The position numbers and the translations under genes are program-made. Below are positions 6,451 through 13,106 of a DNA stretch of 22,222 nucleotides, one piece after another. The DNA lies in NCBI GenBank assembly GCA_040755715.1, contig JBFLXN010000029.1:1-22222 (forward strand), written 5' to 3'. Source of the stretch: JBFLXN01 sp040755715 [NCBI: Candidatus Edwardsbacteria bacterium]. GTDB taxonomy: Bacteria > Edwardsbacteria > AC1 > JBFLXN01. Numbering within the stretch: the stretch's first letter is position 1; each line of letters opens with the position of its first letter. The notes below the pieces were generated by a model. It was not told where the DNA came from. It saw nothing but the letters and a program-made list of their open reading frames with translations, and searched no databases.

Positions 6451-8517
6451 CTATTCTTCATCCATTTGTTGATATACCCAGTAACTCGCCATCACTTTCT
6501 TTATATATTCTCTGGTTTGAGAATAAGGAATATCCTCAATAAAGCTATTAATTTCTTCAGGGAAATAATTGTTTCTCCATTTTTTTACTGGAGAAGGACC
6601 AGCATTATAGGCGCAAGCGGCTAATTCTAAACTGTTATCAAACTGCTGATAGAGTGAAGACAAGAAGTGAATTCCGAATCTTATTGAGAGGTAGGGATTG
6701 TAGAGGTCTTGGACTTTAAATCTGCTGTACCCCAACTCTTTGGCAATCTTGCGTCCTGTAGCTGGTATGATTTGCATCAGACCTACGGCTCCAGCCCAGG
6801 AGACATCTTTTGGTTTAAACCAAGATTCCTCTCGCATTACTGCCAAGATATAATTTCTGTCCAATTGGTTGTTTGTTAGGTTACTTTCAATAGACGAAAC
6901 ATACTTGATTGGATAAAGCATTTCTAGCAATTCTTTAGGTGGGTTTTGTTTCAGGTCTGCGGGTGTTAGAGCAAAAATCTTCTGGGCACACCACATTGCC
7001 TTATTATCTAAACCGTATTCATTATAAATTTTCGCCAATTCCCAGAGAACAAAAGGATTGGATTCACTAAGGTTTTCCAACTCTTGCAATTCATTTGTCC
7101 CTTCTCGGATAAATCCGACTTCTAATAATTTCGTTACTCTATCTTTTATTTTAGCTGGCAAACTGTCTTTGGCGAGGGAACACCAGAGTAAAAACCAGTC
7201 TTTCACTTTCGTTTCTGAATAATTAGGGGGGTCTTTTTCTTCGGCTAAAGCCAAAAGTCTCTCTTTTGCCTGCCAGCCGTAATAATGTCGTGGATTTCTT
7301 TCCATTATCTGTTGATACATCTCGGTTGCTCTTTCTCCACAACCGATTTTTTCGGCCGCCATTCCACTCCAAAAGCCAGCTTCTTCCCAAAGATTGCTCT
7401 GGGGGCATTCTTGCAAAAGTTTCTGCCAATTGTAGGCGGCTGCTTGATAATTCTGACATTTATATTCACAAAGCCCCTGGCGAAAAATTGCTTCGTCACT
7501 TAGAGAAGACCTTGGATATTTCTGGTTCATATCGGAATAGGCAGCAATCGCCATAGCAAATTCTCCTTTTTGTTCCAAGCAGAAACCTATTAGATAATAT
7601 GCTTCCGGAACTTGTGGATGCTTCGGATATTGCCAAATAAATTGACGATAGGCATTTATTGCTTGAGTGTAAGCTCCTTGCTTAAGATAACTCCTAGCTA
7701 AATTAAAAAGATAATTTTTTCGTCGGGGCAGAGGTCGGTCTTCCGGTCCTAGCTGCGGTTTTAATTGAACAGTCTTGCTGAATTTCAGTTCATCTTTTTT
7801 TTGATAAGAAAGGGTTCGTCTTTCGGAAAGACCCCGACCTTTGGGGCTGGATGAATTTTTAGAGCACTGCCAAATGTGCCTTTGGACATATTCCTGTAAA
7901 GGATGTTTTTCTTTGATTGCCGCCTGATAGAACTTCTTCGCCAAAGACTTTTGGTTTAAATTCTCGTAAGCAAGGCCAAGTTGTAAATTAATATCTTTTA
8001 TTCTTGGCTCCTCCGGAAAGCTTCTCTTCGCCTCTTTTAATTTTTCTATTCCCTTTTCTATTTTACCAGCTCTAAAATAGGTCTTAGCCCACAAAAATAG
8101 TGCCTCACGGCGTAGTGAACTATCGCTATTAGCTGAAAGGCTATCAGTAGCCAAGAGGCTATCCAATAAAAAAGCCGCCCGTTCGTATTCTCGCAGTTGG
8201 AAATAAGCTCGGGCGACATTATAGCGGTTTTCAAAGACTAATGGAATTCTACTCTGCTGATAGAATTGTATCAACTTGTATGCTTGACGGTCACTGTCAA
8301 GAGAGAATAGGGGTTGGATATGGGGTAGAGGTTCAATATATTGAACCTCTACTGGTTCTGAGAACGAGGGAATTGAAGTGGCCAGCGGTGATTCTTTTTC
8401 AATAACTGGTTCGTTCAGAGGAATTCTTTTGGCGCAGCCAGTCAAGAAAAAAATTAAACCACAGAGAACACAAAGTTTAAAACAAAGAAAGGAAAAATTT
8501 TCAGAAATATCGGCCAT
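6451..8517 (-). CDS. TPR-containing lytic transglycosylase lipoprotein (Slt-type)
   Basis: 688 residues. A lipoprotein signal peptide ends at LTGC (Cys28). A long array of TPR-like helical repeats runs from about residue 70 to 520, with YLKQGAYTQAINAYRQFIWQYPKHPQVPEAYY as a clear unit. A C-terminal SLT domain spans about 550-670. The catalytic Glu is predicted at 564 in MREESWF, and it is followed by GAVGLMQIIPATG, LYNPYLSIRFG and AACAYNAGP, the standard SLT motifs. It should cleave peptidoglycan glycan strands to 1,6-anhydromuramyl products, anchored in a membrane facing the periplasm, like Slt70. The start codon lies 1 base after the stop of the TPR/thioredoxin gene, indicating a two-gene operon with coupled translation. 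The hydrophobic core of the signal peptide is encoded by a CACAGAGAACACAAAG-type dispersed repeat. Confidence 0.92.
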   Translation of the reverse strand: MADISENFSFLCFKLCVLCGLIFFLTGCAKRIPLNEPVIEKESPLATSIPSFSEPVEVQYIEPLPHIQPLFSLDSDRQAYKLIQFYQQSRIPLVFENRYNVARAYFQLREYERAAFLLDSLLATDSLSANSDSSLRREALFLWAKTYFRAGKIEKGIEKLKEAKRSFPEEPRIKDINLQLGLAYENLNQKSLAKKFYQAAIKEKHPLQEYVQRHIWQCSKNSSSPKGRGLSERRTLSYQKKDELKFSKTVQLKPQLGPEDRPLPRRKNYLFNLARSYLKQGAYTQAINAYRQFIWQYPKHPQVPEAYYLIGFCLEQKGEFAMAIAAYSDMNQKYPRSSLSDEAIFRQGLCEYKCQNYQAAAYNWQKLLQECPQSNLWEEAGFWSGMAAEKIGCGERATEMYQQIMERNPRHYYGWQAKERLLALAEEKDPPNYSETKVKDWFLLWCSLAKDSLPAKIKDRVTKLLEVGFIREGTNELQELENLSESNPFVLWELAKIYNEYGLDNKAMWCAQKIFALTPADLKQNPPKELLEMLYPIKYVSSIESNLTNNQLDRNYILAVMREESWFKPKDVSWAGAVGLMQIIPATGRKIAKELGYSRFKVQDLYNPYLSIRFGIHFLSSLYQQFDNSLELAACAYNAGPSPVKKWRNNYFPEEINSFIEDIPYSQTREYIKKVMASYWVYQQMDEE
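8455..8492. repeat. CACAGAGAACACAAAG-type repeat forming the signal peptide
   Basis: The + strand reads CCACAGAGAACACAAAG, then TTTAAAACAAAGAAAGG, a repeat type that normally sits between genes in such genomes. Here it is translated on the minus strand as FLCFKLCVLCGL, the hydrophobic part of the transglycosylase signal peptide (residues 10-21). Confidence 0.6.
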
Positions 8518-8518
8518 A

Positions 8519-9784
8519 TTATTTTAACAATTCTTCAATTTCACGGGTTAGCTCCCCTTCAATCTCCGGTGAATAGCCGACATGCTTATTTTGCCTAAGT
8601 CCGTTTTTGTCAATTAAAAAGAGTGTGGGAATGCCAGAAACGCCATATTCTTCAGAGATGTTAGTGTCAAACAAGACCGGAAAGGTAAGTTTATTTTGCT
8701 CCACAAATTCTTTAACTTTCTTTGCCTCTTTTTCTCCCTCCACATTCACCGCCAGGAGAACTACCCCTTTTGTTTTGTAATTGTCATAGATTCTTTGTAA
8801 GGCAGGTAATTCCATACGACAGGGAGGACACCAGGTAGCCCAAAAATCTACCAACACCACTTGTCCCCGAAAATCAGAGAGATTGATAGTATTTCCCAAA
8901 AGGTCTTTGAGGGAAAAATTCATCGCAGATTGTCTGCTCATTTTATTTGTCTCCTTTTCTTCTGCTTTTCCTTTTGTGGTTATCTCTTCTTTTTTTAGAG
9001 CCGGTAATTCTTCCAGTCCTTTGAGGCTTTTATGTTTTTCTTGATAAATCCGTTCTAGTTCTTTTTTGACAATTTCTTCGTTCTCTACCCCCCTGGCAAT
9101 TGCTTCAATCAGAAGTTGAACGGCTTCATTAATTCTTTTCTCCTGTAAGTAAATCATTCCGAGATGATAAAGTATTGTCCCGGCAGGAACCTTTTCTTTT
9201 GCTTCTCTCAACATAGCTTCTGCTTCCGGATACATTCCCATTTTAAAATAAATCCAGCCGAGGGTATCAAGATAGAGTCCGAGGTTCATTTCATTTGTCT
9301 TCTTCCAGTCTTGCTCAGAAATATGGGGTGGTTTTGGAAAAGGAGGATTTCTGGTCAACTCCACTGCCCTTTTGGCATAGACCAGAGCGGTGTCAAGTTT
9401 TATCCCTCTTTCAACATACTCATAGGCAAGATTGTTAAACGAAAGTGCGTCCTCCGGGTTGAGCACAATGGCTTTCTTATAATATTCTACTTCTTTTTCA
9501 AAGTTGCCTTGTTGTTGATAGGCGATGCCGAGTTGTTGGTAAATTAATGCCAGCCTCTTTGAATTGGGAAATGCCTGGCAGAATTTTTCTAAAAGAACAA
9601 TCCTTTTTTCTAATTCCGGGGTAGAGAAAATTTGGTCAAAAACTTTCTTCTCGGCTTTCTCTCTGAGACCGCAGGCCGAGGTAAAAAGAACACCGCTCAA
9701 AAAGAGAGCCAGCACTATGATTAATTTCCTACTTGCAGCTTTTGGCTTTTGGCTTTTGGCGATTATTTGTTTAGGGTGTTTCAT
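8519..9784 (-). CDS. TPR plus thioredoxin-like (TlpA/ResA family) lipoprotein
   Basis: 421 residues. The lipoprotein signal ends at FTSAC (Cys38), TPR repeats span about 60-260 (LIYQQLGIAYQQQGNFEKEV and similar), a charged linker covers about 255-285, and a C-terminal TlpA-like thioredoxin domain begins at about 290. The redox motif is WCPPC (318-322), preceded by VVLVDFWAT, with the cis-proline in GIPTLF (Pro386). It probably reduces or maintains disulfides in the periplasm; the TPR part would recruit a partner. An ideal AAGGAGG nine bases before the ATG supports this start, although it makes an unusually long N-region (20 residues). That N-region includes a stretch encoded by an AAAAGCC tandem repeat (AKSQKPKAASRK). 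It sits just upstream of the transglycosylase in one operon. Confidence 0.92.
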   Translation of the reverse strand: MKHPKQIIAKSQKPKAASRKLIIVLALFLSGVLFTSACGLREKAEKKVFDQIFSTPELEKRIVLLEKFCQAFPNSKRLALIYQQLGIAYQQQGNFEKEVEYYKKAIVLNPEDALSFNNLAYEYVERGIKLDTALVYAKRAVELTRNPPFPKPPHISEQDWKKTNEMNLGLYLDTLGWIYFKMGMYPEAEAMLREAKEKVPAGTILYHLGMIYLQEKRINEAVQLLIEAIARGVENEEIVKKELERIYQEKHKSLKGLEELPALKKEEITTKGKAEEKETNKMSRQSAMNFSLKDLLGNTINLSDFRGQVVLVDFWATWCPPCRMELPALQRIYDNYKTKGVVLLAVNVEGEKEAKKVKEFVEQNKLTFPVLFDTNISEEYGVSGIPTLFLIDKNGLRQNKHVGYSPEIEGELTREIEELLK

Positions 9785-9802
9785 TTTTGTTTTCCTCCTT
9801 TT

Positions 9803-9914
9803 TATACGCAGATTAGCGCAGATCCCGTATATCGGGACAGATTAGCACAGACGTCGTCAGAAATATCTGTGTTCATCTGTGAAATCATACCTTTATTTAT
9901 GTCACAAAGCAACA
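9803..9914. repeat. CACAGATT-type composite repeat, copy A
   Basis: Contains CGCAGATTAGCGCAGAT, a TCCCG-TATAT-CGGGA mini-palindrome (9823-9837), then AGATTAGCACAGACGTCGTC, AGAAATATCTGTG, CATCTGTGAAATCATAC and ATTTATGTCACAAAGCAA. From AGATTAGCACAGA on it matches copy B at 11219-11316 closely, except for a 14-base difference in the middle. Relative to copy B, the mini-palindrome appears inserted into the repeat. Confidence 0.8.
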
Positions 9915-9949
9915 TAAGAACGAGTGAAACGATACCGCGCTTACTACGA

Positions 9950-9970
9950 GTCCCGATGTAACATCGGGAC
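9950..9970. repeat. Perfect 10-bp-stem mini-palindrome
   Basis: GTCCCGATGT-A-ACATCGGGAC, in a run of CTACGA-type sequence. It is the longest perfect member of the TCCCGAT/ATCGGGA family seen here. The flanks read ACTACGA and GCTCCTACGA, as if the palindrome split a pre-existing repeat. Confidence 0.75.
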
Positions 9971-10025
9971 GCTCCTACGAACGAAGTGATACTACGAAAT
10001 CCGCTTCGGTGAATGGACTGAAGCA

Positions 10026-10505
10026 CTAATGGATATCCATAGGTTCATAGGATTTTGGATTACAGAATCTTTCTTCAAAATCCTCAATCTTGGCAACTCT
10101 TCTTGCGTGTCTTTCACTTTCAAATGGTGTCTTCAGCCAGAGTTCTACCATTTGTAGCATCGTTGTTTCATCAATATAATCGGCTGGTATGGCTAAGACA
10201 TTAGCATCATTATGAAGTCGGGACATTTTGGTGTGTTCAGGACTGAGGCCTAAGGCGGCACGAATTCCCTTCACCTTATTGGCAGTGATTACCATTCCGT
10301 TTCCCGTGCTACAAAAGAGAAGTGCTCGCTCACATTGACCTTCGGCTACCGCTTTTGAGGTGGGAAAACCAAAATCAGGGTAATCGCAGGATTCTTCAGT
10401 ATTTGTGCCGCAGTCAAATACTTCATAGCCGTTTTGTTTCAACCAATTTTTAATGATTTCTTTATATCTATATCCCCGATGGTCAGAACCAAGTGCTACT
10501 TTCAT
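10026..10505 (-). CDS. rpiB: Ribose-5-phosphate isomerase B (RpiB/LacAB family)
   Basis: 159 residues, normal for the family. MKVALGSDHRGYRYKE carries the substrate-binding Asp8-His9. DCGT…CDYPDF follows, then FCSTGNGMVITANKVKGIRA with the catalytic cysteine at Cys65. RLHNDANVLA has the conserved His98, and RHARRVAKIEDFE is at the C-terminus. The residue after the catalytic Cys is Ser where CGTG is usual; this is a tolerated variant. It interconverts ribulose-5-phosphate and ribose-5-phosphate in the pentose phosphate pathway. The start is supported by AGGGAGGGG about five bases upstream. The toxin remnant lies upstream on the same strand and the gene may be read from the same direction, but a hairpin lies between them. 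Confidence 0.93.
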   Translation of the reverse strand: MKVALGSDHRGYRYKEIIKNWLKQNGYEVFDCGTNTEESCDYPDFGFPTSKAVAEGQCERALLFCSTGNGMVITANKVKGIRAALGLSPEHTKMSRLHNDANVLAIPADYIDETTMLQMVELWLKTPFESERHARRVAKIEDFEERFCNPKSYEPMDIH

Positions 10506-10540
10506 TTGCCCCTCCCTATGGACCCACTATGGCAGCTCGT

Positions 10541-10562
10541 TTGACCTTTTGGCTGAGGTCAA
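10541..10562. terminator. Small hairpin between toxin remnant and rpiB
   Basis: TTGACCT-TTTGGCTG-AGGTCAA forms a 7-bp stem just after the end of the toxin remnant (minus strand). There is no U tract, so a terminator role is weakly supported. Confidence 0.3.
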
Positions 10563-10576
10563 TCAATGCCATTTAG

Positions 10577-10826
10577 TCAAATAAATCCTTCTCTAATCAG
10601 GAAATCTTTTGCTCTTATAATCTGTATCCCTTCATAACTGGCTATATTAAGGAGATGATGATCAGCATCTGGGATAGGCCAAAACCCTGATGAATTCTGC
10701 CTCTATTGCTATGCTGGAAAGTAATGTTAGTTTCCCTTCTTTCACTAAATCATATACAGCTCTTGGATAACCTCTCCAGAAAAAAGCAGAAATAGTAACA
10801 TTTGTATCGAGGACTATACGCTTCAC
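10577..10826 (-). pseudogene. PIN-domain (VapC-type) toxin, internally deleted
   Basis: A GTG at 10824-10826 overlaps the antitoxin stop as GTGA. It starts 54 codons reading MKRIVLDTNVTISAFFWRGYP…EGKLTLLSS…EFIRVLAYPRC, the N-terminal half of a PIN RNase with the first catalytic Asp (LDTNV), ending at a TGA (10662-10664). In the next frame (10577-10669) the C-terminal end continues: DADHHLLNIASYEGIQIIRA, KDFLIREGFI, stop. Family members have roughly 50-60 residues between these parts, including the other acidic residues, and those are absent. So this is a deletion with frameshift, not a sequencing slip of one base. The product should be inactive as an RNase. Confidence 0.8.
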
Positions 10827-11047
10827 CTGATACCTCTAGATTCATGGATAATCCTTTCAATACCTTCTTCTGTAAGTTTTGAAAAGCTCTTCTCCTTTGC
10901 CAAAGTCTCTGCATAGGAGTAAATCTCAGCCTCTTCCAAGGGAATCAGAATCACCTCAAAAACCTTCCCCACATCTTTGGCTGTATCCTCTGGTAAAAAC
11001 AGATGTCCATCTGGTAAAACTTTGCTTATAAATTTTTTAGCTTCCAT
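10823..11047 (-). CDS. AbrB/SpoVT-like antitoxin of a PIN toxin pair
   Basis: 74 residues from the ATG at 11045-11047, which has AGGAGG seven bases upstream. An ATG at 11089 would add 14 residues but lacks such a site. The N-terminal half, KKFISKVLPDGHLFLPEDTA followed by KDVGKVFEVILIPL, has the swapped-hairpin beta pattern (V.PDG.l.LPe…l…G..veV) of AbrB-type DNA-binding domains. The C-terminal half is charged and helical, as expected for the toxin-binding tail. It overlaps the PIN remnant by 4 bases. It probably binds the palindrome in its own promoter. With the toxin broken it may survive as an orphan regulator. Confidence 0.8.
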   Translation of the reverse strand: MEAKKFISKVLPDGHLFLPEDTAKDVGKVFEVILIPLEEAEIYSYAETLAKEKSFSKLTEEGIERIIHESRGIR

Positions 11048-11119
11048 TTGGTTACCTCCTGTTAAAGTTCGTATTTTGAGGTTTTTCATTTATAGACTCC
11101 TCAATCTCGGTTTAGATAA

Positions 11120-11149
11120 AGAATACAGCATTTGTATTCCTTATGTCAA
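11120..11149 (-). promoter_or_regulatory. Antitoxin promoter overlapped by palindromic operator
   Basis: On the minus strand, TTGACA (11149-11144) is a perfect -35 box. An 18-base spacer leads to TATTCT (11125-11120) as the -10 box. The palindrome GAATACA-GCATT-TGTATTC (11121-11139, 7-bp perfect arms) covers the -10 box and most of the spacer. This is the geometry expected for autorepression by the antitoxin, whose start lies about 75 bases downstream. Confidence 0.7.
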
Positions 11150-11218
11150 GGATTTTCCTTGCAATAACTCTTCTTGATGTGATATTCTGATTATAGAAAG
11201 TAGGGAAACCTACGGCTT

Positions 11219-11316
11219 ATACACAGATTAGCACAGATGTCGTCAGAAATATCTGTGCTCATCTTGTATCTTTTCATCTGTGGAATCATACCCTTATTTA
11301 TGTCACAAGGCAATAT
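11219..11316. repeat. CACAGATT-type composite repeat, copy B
   Basis: ACACAGATTAGCACAGATGT, CGTCAGAAATATCTGTG, CATCTGTGGAATCATAC and ATTTATGTCACAAGGCAA match copy A at 9803-9914. The two copies flank the rpiB/toxin-antitoxin segment in direct orientation. The Shine-Dalgarno of the next gene (AAGGAG) begins just after it. Confidence 0.8.
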
Positions 11317-11334
11317 GTCAAGGAGTATTATAAG

Positions 11335-12891
11335 ATGTTTATTGTTGAAGGTATTTTATCGCATACAATTTATGATGGGCTGAAATTTGGCGTAAAATCC
11401 TTTCTTGGTCCATATTTTACCACCTTTCAAAAAGCCCAGAAGAAAGCACAAGAACAATTAAAAAAAGAATTTTCTGAAGGAGAACTCCTTTCCATTTTCA
11501 CCACCTTTAACAATATGGAATGGAAGTTAAGTTACGGGAAGAATGCCAGAGAAGAGATAGAAAGAAATCTGATTAAAGGAATAAAGGCAATTGATGGCCA
11601 GGTTTTTGTGGATGAATTGGTGGCTGAACTTCATGAAAATTGCAGAGAGTATGAGATGAAATTGGTGAAAAAGGTGGTTGGTCGGTTCGTGGAAATTGTG
11701 GGCGAGGAGCTACGAGGGAATCGCGAGATTCTCAATTATCTACAGTATATTGACCTTCAAAGAATCAAAGAAAAAATCGATTCTGGAATTGAAGAGATTT
11801 CAGAAAGTCAACGACGATTGGAACAAAAGGTTGATTACCTTTTAGGAAGGACAGGAGAACCAATCCGCTATCAAAACGGTATCCCTCAAAGTGAAAACTT
11901 AAATTTGAGGAGACTGTTTGAAGAGGGACAAACACACTTAGATAATTATGAGTATGACAGCGCAATTAAGGCTTTCAGAGCGGGTTTGGCATTGCAGGGG
12001 CTGCAAGCCTCAGAAGCCGTAGCCCTTTTGATTCATATCGGAATTGCTCAGTATGAACAAAGCAAATGGGATGAAGCGAAAGGCACCTGGAAGGAAGCCC
12101 TAAATTGGGCTGAAAAAGGGAAGGATGAATGGGGTCAAGCCACCGCCTTAGGAAACCTGGGCTTGGTTTATAAGGCCAAAGGAGAATGGGATAAGGCGAT
12201 TGAGTTTTATAATAAGGATTTAGAGATAAGCAAAAAGATCGGTGATGAGCATGGGATGGCACAGACTTTTAATAATCTGGGTAATGTTTATCAGTTAAAA
12301 GGTGAATGGGATAAGGCGATTGAGTTTTATAATAAAGCATTGAAAGGATTAGAAAAGCTCGGTGATGAGCATGGGATGGCACAGACTTTTGGTAATTTGG
12401 GTAATGTTTATCAGTTGAAAGGAGAATGGGATAAGGCGATTGAGTTTTATAACAAGAGTTTGAAGATAAAAGAAAAGCTCGGTGATGAGCATGGGATGGC
12501 ACAGACTTTTAATAATCTGGGCAACGTTTATCAGTTGAAAGGAGAATGGGATAAGGCGATTGAGTTTTATAACAAGAGTTTGAAGATAAAAGAAAAGCTC
12601 GGTGATGAGCATGGGATGGCACAGACTTTTAGTAATATGGGCAATGTTTATCAGTTGAAAGGAGAATGGGATAAGGCGATTGAGTTTTATAACAAGAGTT
12701 TGAAGATAAAAGAAAAGCTCGGTGATGAGCATGGGATGGCACAGACAAAGGGAAATATTGGGATTTTGTATAAAGAACAAGGTAAGAAAGAAGAGGCAAG
12801 AAGACTGCTGGAAGAAAGTTTGGAGACATTGGAGAAAATCGGTGATAGACCGAATGCAGAGATTGTAAGAGAGCATTTAAAGAATTTGTAG
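11335..12891 (+). CDS. TPR protein with near-identical tandem repeats
   Basis: 518 residues, starting at an ATG with AAGGAG nine bases upstream. Residues 1-170 form a predominantly helical N-terminal region of unknown family, ending in a probable coiled coil (LQRIKEKIDSGIEEISESQR). From about 195 to 500 there are TPR repeats. The central ones are 40-residue units (HGMAQTFNNLGNVYQLKGEW followed by DKAIEFYNKSLKIKEKLGDE) that are almost identical to each other. The 42-to-40-residue spacing and the LGN core are typical of TPR_12/Rapsyn-LGN-like solenoids that bind peptides or partner proteins. No signal peptide is seen, so it is probably cytoplasmic. No enzymatic domain is present. A signalling or scaffold role is likely, but the partner is unknown. 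Confidence 0.88.
   Translation: MFIVEGILSHTIYDGLKFGVKSFLGPYFTTFQKAQKKAQEQLKKEFSEGELLSIFTTFNNMEWKLSYGKNAREEIERNLIKGIKAIDGQVFVDELVAELHENCREYEMKLVKKVVGRFVEIVGEELRGNREILNYLQYIDLQRIKEKIDSGIEEISESQRRLEQKVDYLLGRTGEPIRYQNGIPQSENLNLRRLFEEGQTHLDNYEYDSAIKAFRAGLALQGLQASEAVALLIHIGIAQYEQSKWDEAKGTWKEALNWAEKGKDEWGQATALGNLGLVYKAKGEWDKAIEFYNKDLEISKKIGDEHGMAQTFNNLGNVYQLKGEWDKAIEFYNKALKGLEKLGDEHGMAQTFGNLGNVYQLKGEWDKAIEFYNKSLKIKEKLGDEHGMAQTFNNLGNVYQLKGEWDKAIEFYNKSLKIKEKLGDEHGMAQTFSNMGNVYQLKGEWDKAIEFYNKSLKIKEKLGDEHGMAQTKGNIGILYKEQGKKEEARRLLEESLETLEKIGDRPNAEIVREHLKNL
12241..12720 (+). repeat. 120-bp tandem array coding for TPR units
   Basis: Four successive 120-base units begin with GGTGATGAGCATGGGATGG at 12241, 12361, 12481 and 12601; a partial fifth begins at 12721. 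The second halves at 12421, 12541 and 12661 are identical over 60 bases. Differences cluster in one spot (TTTAATAATCTG, TTTGGTAATTTG, TTTAGTAATATG). The unit before 12241 shares the second half but has a diverged first half. Synonymous sites are also conserved, which points to recent duplication or gene conversion. Confidence 0.95.
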
Positions 12892-12913
12892 TGGTCGCAT
12901 TTCTATATGCAAT

Positions 12914-13020
12914 GTAGTGTAGGCTCGCCTGTAGCGTAGAGCTTTATGCCCGTAAAAACCCACGCCCACAAGGGGCTACACTACAAAACAAATTCCTACG
13001 CCCATAAAGGGTTACACTAC
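12914..13020. repeat. GTAGTGTAG…CTACACTAC MITE-like repeat, copy 1
   Basis: GTAGTGTAG (12914-12922) and CTACACTAC (12976-12984) are perfect inverted ends. The interior has GGCTCGCC and ACGCCCACAAGGGG. A second truncated right end (ACGCCCATAAAGGGTTACACTAC) at about 12998-13020 suggests a nested or tandem partial copy. Copy 2 is at 16044-16127. Confidence 0.75.
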
Positions 13021-13024
13021 CTAA

Positions 13025-13094
13025 TCACGGATTTGACGGATTAAACGGATTCCAAAATATTAAAATTTGTGTCAATCTGTGTTAATCTGTGGCT
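13025..13094. repeat. CGGATT and TCTGTG-type dispersed repeats before CCA gene
   Basis: CACGGATTTGACGGATTAAACGGATT is followed by TTTGTGTCAATCTGTG and TTAATCTGTGGCT (13066-13094). The second repeat runs into a possible GTG start of the next gene. Confidence 0.6.
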
Positions 13095-13106
13095 AAATAT
13101 CTTGTT

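Noticed and set aside
7266-7556. Plus-strand open frames inside the transglycosylase gene
   Set aside because: They are antisense to a well-supported domain gene and match no family pattern.
9802-10026. Minus-strand 74-codon open frame between the thioredoxin gene and rpiB
   Set aside because: It is made of dispersed repeats and palindromes, and its translation is low-complexity and repeat-derived.
12241-12760. Regularly spaced repeats that could suggest a CRISPR array
   Set aside because: The period is 120 bases with no unique spacers, and the units encode TPR motifs.
12349-12876. A long minus-strand open frame (175 codons) with repeated PMLITELFFYLQTLVIKLNRL-type segments
   Set aside because: It is antisense to the TPR array; its repeats simply mirror the 120-base units and it has no ribosome-binding site.
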